Assembly: GCA_027026055.1 (NCBI GenBank)
Contig: JALVPA010000008.1
Coordinates: forward strand, 429 to 7,731
Source: Campylobacteraceae bacterium
GTDB lineage: Bacteria; Campylobacterota; Campylobacteria; Campylobacterales; Sulfurovaceae
Length of the DNA stretch: 7,303 bases
Reading direction: 5' to 3'
Shown here piece after piece: positions 1 to 6,313 of the stretch; positions within the stretch are counted from its first letter, which is position 1, and each line of letters starts with the position of its first letter. The notes below the pieces were generated by a model. That model was not told where the DNA came from, made no database searches, and worked only from the letters and a program-made list of their open reading frames with translations. Made by a program: the position numbers and the translations under genes.

Positions 1-1
1 T

Positions 2-601
2 ATGTTTACCTCGCGTGCCGAGTATCGCTTACTCTTGCGTGAAGACAATGCCGACAGACGTCTGCTGCATCATGCCAAACGCATCGGAATCTTGGATGAG
101 GTGCATATCGCTCGCGTCGAGCAAAAACAGGTGCAGATTGATGAAGCACTGCGCTATCTCAAAGAGAATTTCGCTACCCCGACCAAAGAGTTTTTGCAAC
201 GGCTTGAGGCGTTGGGATTGCAAAAGATCAACGACAAAACGGCATGGATCGACGTGATTGCGCGCGGCGAATTCGATAAAGAGAAGCTACTTGCGCTTTT
301 GCCCGACTTTGCACGCTATAGCGATGAGGTGATCGATCAGATTTTGATCGAAGCGAAGTACTACCGTTACATCGAAAAGCAAGCGGCGCAGATCGCGCAG
401 ATGAAGGAGATGCTTAAGGTCAAGATTCCCGAAAATTTCGACTTTGTAAGCGTGCAAGGACTCAGCAACGAAGTGGTCGAGAAATTACAGACCGCCAACC
501 CGCCTACGCTTTTTAGCGCGTCGCAGATTTCGGGCGTCACCCCTGCGGCGATCGAAATACTGCATGTTTATATCAAAATGCGTCAAAAAGGAAAAATCTA
601 A
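2..601 (+). CDS. mnmG: MnmG (GidA), tRNA U34 carboxymethylaminomethyl-modifying enzyme, C-terminal part (5' end outside window)
   Basis: The fragment opens with the highly conserved MnmG motif MFTSRAEYRLLLREDNAD (fragment residues 1-18) and is in frame from base 2. About 200 of the roughly 620 residues usual for the family are present, so the FAD-binding N-terminal two thirds lie upstream. The C-terminal helical domain is intact, with EAKYYRYIEKQ (117-127), IPENFDF (142-148), GLSNEVVEKL (153-162) and SGVTPAAI (177-184). In the family this domain contacts MnmE. The MnmE-MnmG complex acts in the cytoplasm and installs the xm5 group on wobble U34 of tRNAs reading NNA/NNG codons. The TAA stop at 599-601 shares its last A with the ATG of the next gene, so translational coupling is likely. 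The internal ATG at 2 is not the real start. Confidence 0.97.
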   Translation: MFTSRAEYRLLLREDNADRRLLHHAKRIGILDEVHIARVEQKQVQIDEALRYLKENFATPTKEFLQRLEALGLQKINDKTAWIDVIARGEFDKEKLLALLPDFARYSDEVIDQILIEAKYYRYIEKQAAQIAQMKEMLKVKIPENFDFVSVQGLSNEVVEKLQTANPPTLFSASQISGVTPAAIEILHVYIKMRQKGKI

Positions 602-1467
602 TGCTCTACTACTATGCACACACCGGGCACAAATACGGACTTGACCGTGCCAAACGCGCAACGGCGATTATCGAAGCGTTAGCCGATAAGGGGATTGAAT
701 GTAGGTTGTTGCTCAATGACTTTCGTGCCGGCGTAGCGCTCAAGGAACACGGTGTTGTCGAGCATGTGACGATCGAGACGATTCTCGATATCGATGCCGT
801 TGCCGAGCGCGGCGATAGCGTCATTATCGATAGCGACGAAGACGATAAAGGCAAATTGGAACTTTATGTGGAGAATTTCAAGCATGTGTGGCGTTTTGCC
901 AAAAGTCCCGATGACTATTCTCTCTATGGCGAGACGGTGTGGCGTTGCGATGTCGAGCAGGGGCAACAAAGCAGCGTAGTGGTACATCCGCGCTACCTTG
1001 AAGCGCCGCAAAGCAAAGAGGATCGCCTGCTCTTTTTCCTCGGCGATAGCGATCACGAGAAGGTGATCTTAAACCATAGCGACTTTTTCGATGCCTTCAA
1101 AGAGAAGATGGAGCTGCTGCTTGGGCACTACTTTTTTGTCAAATATGAAGAGGAGCTTGCCAAACATTTTAAAGCATTGCATGAGCCCGAGGAGTATATC
1201 GACCTGATCTCTACCGCTTCGACGGTAGTGACCGCTTCGGCGCAAACGGCGATGGAGGCGGTCGCCTCCGGTGCGCGAACGATATTTATCGAAACCGACA
1301 AACCGCGTATCTACCCGTCGCCAATATTGAAACGATACGGTGTTGAAGTGCTTGACGGTTGGCATGCGGATGCGCTGGAGCGTATGTTGTCCGATAACGA
1401 GCTTCCGATACGCCGAGACAAACCGAAACCTTTCGATATTTTCGCTCTTGATGCAAACCTTTTTTAA
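601..1467 (+). CDS. PseG-like GT-B-fold protein of unknown function
   Basis: A 288-residue, probably cytoplasmic protein with no signal peptide or membrane segment. Its start overlaps the mnmG stop (TAATG), with AAGGA at 588-592 as ribosome binding site. The architecture recalls PseG/MurG-type GT-B proteins. There is an N-terminal nucleotide-binding-like loop GHKYGLDRAKR (9-19), a Rossmann-like strand SVIIDSDED (73-81), LLFFLGDSDHEKV (143-155) resembling the 'GGsDp' strand of PseG, and a C-terminal STASTVVTASAQTAMEAVASG (204-224) resembling the sugar-nucleotide-binding loop. PseG removes UDP from a pseudaminic acid precursor. Aligned by eye, the catalytic His of PseG (GFGHxxR) is replaced by Arg16 here, so that activity is not assigned. 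No flagellar-glycosylation genes are nearby. The family resemblance is inference from motif order; the reading frame itself is secure. Confidence 0.85.
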   Translation: MLYYYAHTGHKYGLDRAKRATAIIEALADKGIECRLLLNDFRAGVALKEHGVVEHVTIETILDIDAVAERGDSVIIDSDEDDKGKLELYVENFKHVWRFAKSPDDYSLYGETVWRCDVEQGQQSSVVVHPRYLEAPQSKEDRLLFFLGDSDHEKVILNHSDFFDAFKEKMELLLGHYFFVKYEEELAKHFKALHEPEEYIDLISTASTVVTASAQTAMEAVASGARTIFIETDKPRIYPSPILKRYGVEVLDGWHADALERMLSDNELPIRRDKPKPFDIFALDANLF

Positions 1468-1475
1468 CGGTTTGC
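1453..1475 (+). terminator. Hairpin across the stop codon of the PseG-like gene; possible weak terminator
   Basis: GCAAACC (1453-1459) and GGTTTGC (1469-1475) are perfect 7-bp inverted arms around a 9-nt loop that contains the TAA stop (1465-1467). The downstream sequence is AT-rich, but no uninterrupted T run follows directly. It may end the mnmG transcript or only slow the polymerase. Confidence 0.35.
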
Positions 1476-1544
1476 TTAACCACATTTTATATTTAAGATA
1501 AATTCACTCCTAATTTACACAAGGTAACACTTGGGTAATTCTTC

Positions 1545-1564
1545 TGATTCCTTGAGCCGAATCA
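1545..1564. promoter_or_regulatory. Inverted repeat upstream of petA, candidate operator
   Basis: TGATTC (1545-1550) and GAATCA (1559-1564) are perfect 6-bp arms separated by 8 bp. The site ends 23 bp upstream of the TATAAT box, where an activator or repressor of the petABC promoter could bind. No regulator family is recognised. A 6-bp dyad in AT-rich DNA may also be chance. Confidence 0.25.
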
Positions 1565-1587
1565 ATCGTAATTTAGCCCAATTTTTC

Positions 1588-1593
1588 TATAAT
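1588..1593 (+). promoter_or_regulatory. Sigma70-type -10 box for petABC
   Basis: A perfect TATAAT preceded by a T-rich tract (1582-1586) sits 36 bp before the petA start codon, so transcription would begin near 1600 with a leader of about 30 nt. No TTGACA-like -35 is seen at the right spacing. This fits Campylobacterota, where vegetative promoters rely on the -10 box and upstream T-rich periodicity. Confidence 0.65.
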
Positions 1594-1629
1594 AAGTAGT
1601 TAAATTTATCATTAAGAAAGGATATCCAA

Positions 1630-2175
1630 ATGGCGAACAACAAAAAAGGTCGTCGAGACTTTATGGGTATGGTTTTGGGCGGGTATACCGCTCTTGGCGG
1701 TTTGGGTGCCTTGTATGCGATGAAGCGTACATGGGATCCCTTGCCCAGCGTTAAAGCGGCCGGATTTACCACGCTTAATATCGACGATTACAAAGAAAAC
1801 GAACTGGTGGTCGAAAAGTGGCGCGGTAAACCGGTTTTCGTATTGAGACAATCGCCGGCGACGATTGAGAAGCTCAAAAAAGAGAAACCCGAAGATCTGA
1901 AGCGTCTTATCAAAGTGGGCGATGCGCACTTTACGATTTGTGTCGGGCTGTGTACGCACCTCGGATGTATCCCCGCATTCCGTCCCGAAACACAAGATTT
2001 CTTGTGTGCGTGTCACGGCGGGGTATACGACATTACGGCCGAAGTGACCAAAGCACCGCCGCCAAGAGGATTGGATATTCCTCCGTTTAGAATCGACGGA
2101 AAGAAAATTGTGTTGGGTGAAAAAGGTCCTGAGTACGAAAAAATGCTTGCCGACGGCATTACGATGCCGGTATAA
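1630..2175 (+). CDS. petA: Rieske 2Fe-2S subunit of the quinol:cytochrome c oxidoreductase (bc1 complex)
   Basis: A 181-residue protein that accepts the first electron from quinol at the Qo site and passes it to the cytochrome c subunit. It is anchored at the outer face of the inner membrane. GRRDFM (7-12) is a twin-arginine signal followed by one hydrophobic segment (about 13-31), which fits Tat export of a prefolded 2Fe-2S protein with a retained anchor. Cluster box 1 is CTHLGC (108-113) and box 2 is CACHGG (126-131). By family comparison the ligands are C108, H110, C126 and H129, and C113-C128 form the disulfide. The Pro loop is APPPRG (142-147). Gly131 replaces the Ser that hydrogen-bonds the cluster in high-potential Rieske proteins, while Tyr133 is kept. 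AAGGA (1618-1622) lies 7 nt before the ATG. It is the first gene of petABC. Confidence 0.96.
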   Translation: MANNKKGRRDFMGMVLGGYTALGGLGALYAMKRTWDPLPSVKAAGFTTLNIDDYKENELVVEKWRGKPVFVLRQSPATIEKLKKEKPEDLKRLIKVGDAHFTICVGLCTHLGCIPAFRPETQDFLCACHGGVYDITAEVTKAPPPRGLDIPPFRIDGKKIVLGEKGPEYEKMLADGITMPV

Positions 2176-2186
2176 AGGAGGGGTAG

Positions 2187-3407
2187 ATGGCACACTTTGA
2201 TGAAAACGCACGACCGTTTAGCCACCAATGGCTCAACGAGAGATTGGCGATCGACACGCTTAAACGCGTACTTTCGACGGAGTATTGGATTCCAAAAAAC
2301 ATCAACTTTTTGTGGGCGATGGGAATGGTGTTGGCGGCGACTTTCGGGTTGCTGCTCGTTTCGGGTATTTTCCTTTTGATGTATTATCAGCCCAATACCG
2401 AACTTGCTTTCGATTCGGTTAACTATACGATTATGACCGAAGTGGGTTACGGATGGTTGTGGCGTCATATTCACGGAGTCGGCGCATCGGTGGTTTTCTT
2501 GGTAATCTATATTCATATGTTCACCGGTATTTACTACGGTTCGTATAAACGCGGCCGCGAACTTATTTGGCTTTCGGGGATGTTGCTCTTCGTTACCTTC
2601 TCCGCGGAAGCCTTCTCCGGCTATATGCTTCCTTGGGGGCAGATGAGTTACTGGGCGGGAATGGTTATTACCAACCTTTTTTCAGGCGGTTCGCTACACG
2701 CCGATGCTCTTGTCGAATGGATCCGCGGAGATTACGTTCCCGGTCAAGCCTTTTTGAATCGTTTCTTTATGTTGCATGTATTGTTGTTGCCGTTGGTAAT
2801 CATCGGTCTTATCGTTTTGCATTTCGGTACGTTACGTATCCCGCACGTCAACAACCAAGAGGGGGAAGAACTCGATTTCGAAAAAGAAGCGGCGCTCTAT
2901 AAAGAAGGTAAAATTAGAGAATCCAAAGTGATACCTTTCAATCCCGTCTTTTTGAGCAAAGATGTATTCGTATTGGGAATCTACTTTATCTTCTTCTTCT
3001 ATCTGGTCTTTTATCATTTCGAGTTTGCGATGGATCCGGTCAACTTCGATCCCGCCGATCCGCTTAAAACGCCGCCGCATATCTATCCTGAGTGGTACTT
3101 CTTGTGGAGTTACGAGATTCTCAGACCTTTCCCGACCGATCCCGGGTTGGTAGCGTTTGGTATCGCGCAAGTGATCTTTTTCCTCTTGCCGTTTTTGGAT
3201 AAAAGCCCCAATGTGGCGCCGGCGCACAAAAGAGGACTTTTCAAATATTGGTTCTGGGCGCTTTTGATCGATATGATCGTATTAACCTTTATGGGTAAAT
3301 TGCCGCCCGAAGGTATTTGGAGCGTTATAGGGTTGATTGCGGCTATCTTCTTCTTCGTATTGTGGATAGCGTTGCCGATCATCACTAAAAAAGAAAAAAA
3401 GCTGTAA
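2187..3407 (+). CDS. petB: Cytochrome b of the bc1 complex (single full-length chain)
   Basis: A 406-residue integral membrane protein with eight predicted helices (roughly 41-66, 91-118, 126-148, 191-213, 257-278, 319-338, 350-370, 377-398). It is therefore an unsplit cytochrome b, not a b6/subunit IV pair. It carries hemes bL and bH and forms both quinone sites. Predicted heme ligands are H96 and H110 in helix B (14 apart) and H197 and H212 in helix D (15 apart). Qo-site markers are LPWGQMSYW (148-156) and PEWY (301-304). The cytoplasmic D-E loop (about 213-248) is long and charged compared with the mitochondrial protein. An AAGGAGG ribosome binding site (2175-2181), overlapping the petA stop, lies 5 nt before the ATG. 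The gene sits 11 bp after petA and 10 bp before petC. Confidence 0.97.
   Translation: MAHFDENARPFSHQWLNERLAIDTLKRVLSTEYWIPKNINFLWAMGMVLAATFGLLLVSGIFLLMYYQPNTELAFDSVNYTIMTEVGYGWLWRHIHGVGASVVFLVIYIHMFTGIYYGSYKRGRELIWLSGMLLFVTFSAEAFSGYMLPWGQMSYWAGMVITNLFSGGSLHADALVEWIRGDYVPGQAFLNRFFMLHVLLLPLVIIGLIVLHFGTLRIPHVNNQEGEELDFEKEAALYKEGKIRESKVIPFNPVFLSKDVFVLGIYFIFFFYLVFYHFEFAMDPVNFDPADPLKTPPHIYPEWYFLWSYEILRPFPTDPGLVAFGIAQVIFFLLPFLDKSPNVAPAHKRGLFKYWFWALLIDMIVLTFMGKLPPEGIWSVIGLIAAIFFFVLWIALPIITKKEKKL
3291..3310 (+). repeat. 20-nt direct repeat, copy in petB
   Basis: This 20-mer, ATGGGTAAAT followed by TGCCGCCCGA, is repeated exactly at 4039-4058 in petC. Both copies are in the same codon phase and encode MGKLPP followed by Glu here (residues 369-375 of PetB, at the G-H turn). 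Confidence 0.9.
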
Positions 3408-3417
3408 GGAGTCGGGC

Positions 3418-4323
3418 GTGAAAGAGTTGAAAATTTTTGGAATCGTAGCGGCTTTTACCCTCATCCTTTATTGGGGAGTCGAACCGTTTGCTCACTCTCA
3501 AATGCATAAGCATGTCGAGGGTGATGACTTGAAATATAGCGATCTCAAACCGCTCACTGTCAAAGGTGACGCGAAACGAGGCGAATCTTTGGCAATGGCG
3601 TGTATCGGATGCCACTCCATCGACGTAAAAAATATGCCCGCCCCGATGGATGCCGTTGCTGCGGCACAATCGTTCGGTGTCAATCCGCCCGATTTGAGTT
3701 TGGCGGGAAAATTGCTTGACGAGAAGTTTTTCGCTCACTTTTTGCTCAATCCCGCGGAGGTGACCAAGTCCAAGCACTTTGCGATGCCGCCGAGCGCAAG
3801 TAGCGAACAAGATGCGGCGGACATCGTGGCGTACTTCAAATCGATTGCTCCGAAAGAAGTGACGCCGAAAGAGGGATATGTATTTGCCTGCGGTCGTTGT
3901 CATGCCAACAGATACGACAAATGGACGCAAATCGGCGATGTGCCCAAAACCAAGTCCAATATCAAAACGGGTGTCGATTTGGATGCACTCGAATTCAAGA
4001 AAAAATTGGGAACATACCAAAACAAATTGGCCGATTACATGGGTAAATTGCCGCCCGATCTTTCCATTATCTATCGTGCGAGAAGCGAGCACTTCTTGGA
4101 GACCTTTATCGAAGATCCGCAGTCTCAGCTTCCGGGTACGGCAATGCCGCGTGTAGGGTTGAATCACGAAGGGCTTGAAAAGGTAATGGCGTATTTGGAA
4201 AGTACGGGTGATCCGAGCAAGCCCAAACGCGAAGCGATAGGACCGAAAGTTCTCGGCTTCTTCGTAATCTTCGCCTTCTTGGCATTCTTGTGGAAAAAAT
4301 CGATCTGGAAAGGTCACCACTAA
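3418..4323 (+). CDS. petC: Diheme cytochrome c subunit (cytochrome c1 equivalent) of the bc1 complex
   Basis: A 301-residue membrane-anchored periplasmic diheme protein that takes electrons from the Rieske subunit and hands them to soluble cytochrome c or an oxidase. Heme motifs are CIGCH (62-66) and CGRCH (158-162). Likely axial Met ligands are M123 (in AMPP) and M243 (in AMPR). Both halves carry PPDLS (90-94, 212-216), a hallmark of cytochrome c1, and end in similar helices (ADIVAYFKS, EKVMAYLES), so the protein looks like a tandem duplication. An N-terminal hydrophobic stretch (about 6-22) and a C-terminal one (about 276-292) would anchor it at both ends. The start is GTG at 3418, with AAGGAG (3406-3411) 6 nt upstream; this RBS overlaps the petB stop. 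It is the last gene of the operon, followed directly by a terminator. Confidence 0.95.
   Translation: MKELKIFGIVAAFTLILYWGVEPFAHSQMHKHVEGDDLKYSDLKPLTVKGDAKRGESLAMACIGCHSIDVKNMPAPMDAVAAAQSFGVNPPDLSLAGKLLDEKFFAHFLLNPAEVTKSKHFAMPPSASSEQDAADIVAYFKSIAPKEVTPKEGYVFACGRCHANRYDKWTQIGDVPKTKSNIKTGVDLDALEFKKKLGTYQNKLADYMGKLPPDLSIIYRARSEHFLETFIEDPQSQLPGTAMPRVGLNHEGLEKVMAYLESTGDPSKPKREAIGPKVLGFFVIFAFLAFLWKKSIWKGHH
4039..4058 (+). repeat. 20-nt direct repeat, copy in petC
   Basis: Identical to 3291-3310 in petB and in the same reading phase. Here it encodes MGKLPP followed by Asp (residues 208-214), leading into the second PPDLS motif of PetC. Confidence 0.9.
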
Positions 4324-4329
4324 AAACGA

Positions 4330-4369
4330 TTACGGGCTCTTCCGTAGTCCGTAAAAATTTTTCTTTCTT
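4330..4369 (+). terminator. Rho-independent terminator of petABC
   Basis: Arms TTACGGGCT (4330-4338) and AGTCCGTAA (4346-4354) form a 9-bp stem with one G-T pair and a 7-nt loop. A T-rich tail TTTTTCTTTCTT (4358-4369) follows. The hairpin starts 7 bp after the petC stop. An A5 tract at 4322-4326 opposes the T5 of the tail. Confidence 0.82.
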
Positions 4370-4399
4370 ATCCTCTTTTTATCTACATTTCGATACGCT

Positions 4400-4405
4400 T
4401 ACAAA
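4400..4405 (+). promoter_or_regulatory. Possible -10 box for moaA
   Basis: TACAAA, a 4/6 match to TATAAT, lies about 22 bp before the moaA start and downstream of the petC terminator, where moaA needs its own promoter. The T-rich stretch 4376-4382 could be the upstream AT element. The box is weak, so the assignment is tentative. Confidence 0.25.
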
Positions 4406-4426
4406 AATCCTACCGAACGGAGCATT

Positions 4427-5404
4427 ATGCTGATAGACGGACATGGACGCAAAGTGACCTATTTGCGTGTTTCTGTAACGGAACGTTGTAATTTCAGATG
4501 CCAATATTGTATGCCTGAAAAACCCTTTTCGTGGGTACCAAAAGAGAATTTGCTCAGTTTTGAAGAGCTTTTTTTATTTATTAAACGCGCAATCGACGAG
4601 GGGATCGAAAAGATACGTATTACCGGCGGCGAACCGCTTCTTAGAGAGGATTTGGATACTTTTATCGCCATGATTTACGACTACAAGCCCGATATCGATT
4701 TGGCATTGACGACCAACGGGTATCTTTTGCCGCAAGTAGCGAGACGTCTGAAAACGGCAGGCTTGAAACGACTCAACATTTCGCTCGACTCTCTTCGCCC
4801 TGAGACCGCCAAAGCGATTGCGCAAAAAGATGTCTTATCCCACGTACTGCAAGGTATCGATGAGGCGCTAAAGGTCGGGCTTGGCATCAAAATCAACATG
4901 GTACCGCTCAAAGGAATCAACGACGACGAGATTCTCGATGTTATGGAGTATTGTCGTGAACGAGACATCAAAGTGCGCTATATCGAATATATGGAAAATC
5001 GCCATGCCAACGAAGCACTGAGGGGAATGCACGGTAAAGAGATATTGGCGAAAATCAAAGAGCGTTATACGATCAAAGCGTTGGGAAGAGAAGGCAGTAG
5101 TCCTTCGTTTAACTATCGTATCGAAGAGAACGGTTACGAGTTTGGTCTCATCGATCCCCACAAGCACGACTTTTGCGAAAGTTGTAACCGTATTCGCCTG
5201 ACTGCGGAAGGCTATCTGATTCCTTGTCTTTATTTCGACGAAGCGATGAGTATCGCGGAGCATGTTAAAAAGGGTGATGTCGAAGCGGCGGCAGAGGTAC
5301 TGGCGCAAGTTTTGCGCGACAAACCCAAAGAGAATCGCTGGAGCGAAGAGAAACCGAATGAAGAGGCTATCTCGTCGCGTGCATTTTATCAGACGGGAGG
5401 ATGA
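4427..5404 (+). CDS. moaA: GTP 3',8-cyclase MoaA (radical SAM, molybdenum cofactor synthesis)
   Basis: A 325-residue cytoplasmic enzyme that converts GTP to 3',8-cyclo-GTP, which MoaC turns into cyclic pyranopterin monophosphate. The N-terminal radical-SAM cluster motif is CNFRCQYC (C21, C25, C28), followed by GGEPL (67-71). The second, C-terminal 4Fe-4S site is C250, C253 and C267, and it encloses NRIRLT (254-259), whose arginines bind GTP in the family. The chain ends in the Gly-Gly tail (324-325) needed for catalysis in known MoaA proteins, so it is complete. GGAG (4419-4422) lies 4 nt before the ATG. No other moa/moe gene is in the window; the operon neighbours are respiratory and queuosine genes. 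The TGA stop falls at the edge of the downstream heptamer repeat. Confidence 0.97.
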   Translation: MLIDGHGRKVTYLRVSVTERCNFRCQYCMPEKPFSWVPKENLLSFEELFLFIKRAIDEGIEKIRITGGEPLLREDLDTFIAMIYDYKPDIDLALTTNGYLLPQVARRLKTAGLKRLNISLDSLRPETAKAIAQKDVLSHVLQGIDEALKVGLGIKINMVPLKGINDDEILDVMEYCRERDIKVRYIEYMENRHANEALRGMHGKEILAKIKERYTIKALGREGSSPSFNYRIEENGYEFGLIDPHKHDFCESCNRIRLTAEGYLIPCLYFDEAMSIAEHVKKGDVEAAAEVLAQVLRDKPKENRWSEEKPNEEAISSRAFYQTGG

Positions 5405-5407
5405 GGG

Positions 5408-5442
5408 AGTGAGGAGTGAGGAGTTAAGAATTAAGAGTTATT
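5408..5442 (+). repeat. Left array of five degenerate 7-bp repeats
   Basis: Tandem units AGTGAGG, AGTGAGG, AGTTAAG, AATTAAG and AGTTATT begin 3 bp after the moaA stop. They resemble the reverse complement (AGTGAAT) of the units at 5507-5534, so the two arrays form an imperfect inverted pair (19 of 28 positions match over four units). They are not CRISPR repeats: there are no spacers. Confidence 0.85.
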
Positions 5443-5446
5443 GTAT

Positions 5447-5463
5447 GCTTTTTTGCAAAAAGC
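5447..5463. repeat. A/T-rich hairpin in the core of the moaA-queE element
   Basis: GCTTTTT (5447-5453) and AAAAAGC (5457-5463) are perfect 7-bp arms around TGC, followed by TTTT. It could act as a weak terminator for moaA or be part of the repeat element's fold. Confidence 0.6.
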
Positions 5464-5477
5464 TTTTGTCTAATAAA

Positions 5478-5495
5478 GGCATTGCGAGGCAAGCC
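5478..5495. repeat. Small GC hairpin containing ATTGCGAGG
   Basis: GGC (5478-5480) pairs with GCC (5493-5495), and TTGC (5482-5485) with GCAA (5489-5492), leaving A5481 bulged and a GAG loop. The CATTGCGAGG string matches, from memory, the start of dispersed intergenic repeats seen in many bacterial genomes; only a short piece is present here. Confidence 0.5.
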
Positions 5496-5506
5496 AAACC
5501 AAAACC

Positions 5507-5554
<48 letters not shown>

Positions 5555-5563
<9 letters not shown>

Positions 5564-6313
5564 CTAACCGAACAGTTTTTCTCCATTCAAGGGGAAGGCA
5601 AATATGCGGGAGTTCCTTCCTACTTTTTGCGTACGGGAGGGTGCAATCTTTCCTGTCCCGGTTTCGGTGCTTCCTATTCGGTAAACGGCGAGCGTAAAAG
5701 CGGTTGCGACACTTATTTCGCCGTCGATAGTGCTTTTGGTAATCGGTGGAAAAAAATCGATGACGCGGCACTTTTCATTCGGACGCTTCAAGCGCATTTT
5801 GACGAAATAAGATATTTACCCGATGTGGTAATTACCGGAGGCGAACCCCTAATGTATCGAGAAGATTCTACGTTCAACACCGTACTTTCTTGGTTGATTG
5901 CACAAAAGATACGAGTGACGTTCGAAACCAACGGTACGCTCTGCCCCGATTTCGAGCGTTATCCTTTTTATGCGGAGGCTGTGTATGCCCTTTCCGTCAA
6001 ACTTTCCAATAGCGGCGAACCCGAAAACAAACGTATCAATCCCGAAGCGCTGAAACAAATCGCCGCTTCGGCGAAAGAGTACTATTTGAAATTTACGCTT
6101 TCCAAAGAGAGTGTAGAAGGAAGCGCTTTTGAGGAGATTTCTCGATTGTTGACGATCTTGCCCGATACGGATGTGTATTGTATGCCTGTAGGCGAGAGTA
6201 GAGAGACGATATGGCATCACGACGAAGCGGTTTTTCGCTTTTGTATGAAACACAACTTTCGCTACAGCGATAGGTTGCATATACGGGTATTCGATACGAC
6301 ACAAGGGGTATAG
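5555..6313 (+). CDS. queE: 7-carboxy-7-deazaguanine synthase QueE (radical SAM)
   Basis: A 252-residue cytoplasmic enzyme that converts 6-carboxytetrahydropterin to 7-carboxy-7-deazaguanine on the way to preQ0 and queuosine. Family marks are TEQFFSIQGEGKYAG (5-19) at the N terminus, GGCNLSC (28-34), ITGGEPL (93-99), FETNG (123-127), SVKLSNSG (147-154) and a C-terminal RLHIRVFDTTQGV. The third likely cluster cysteine is C51, in GCDTYFAVD, so the motif is C-x3-C-x16-C instead of the usual C-x3-C-x2-C. The start is TTG: family proteins begin at this point, no ATG/GTG exists in frame between the TAA at 5474 and here, and AAGGGA lies 6 nt upstream. The TAG stop abuts the next ATG. No queC, queD or queF is in view. 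Confidence 0.94.

Noticed and set aside
601..1467. Assigning the second gene as pseG (pseudaminic acid pathway hydrolase)
   Set aside because: The catalytic His position is Arg, similarity is confined to fold-level motifs, and no pse genes are nearby.
1612..2211. 199-residue open frame on the - strand opposite petA
   Set aside because: Antisense to the Rieske gene, with no known motif; a codon-bias shadow.
3385..4320. 311-residue open frame on the - strand opposite petC
   Set aside because: It runs antisense to a clear diheme cytochrome c, its predicted protein has no recognisable motif and an odd Arg/Phe-rich composition, and no ribosome binding site was seen. It is a shadow of petC codon use.
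4324..4426. Molybdenum-cofactor riboswitch upstream of moaA
   Set aside because: The 103-bp gap is largely filled by the petC terminator and a T-rich stretch; there is no room for the large Moco aptamer and none of its helices was seen.
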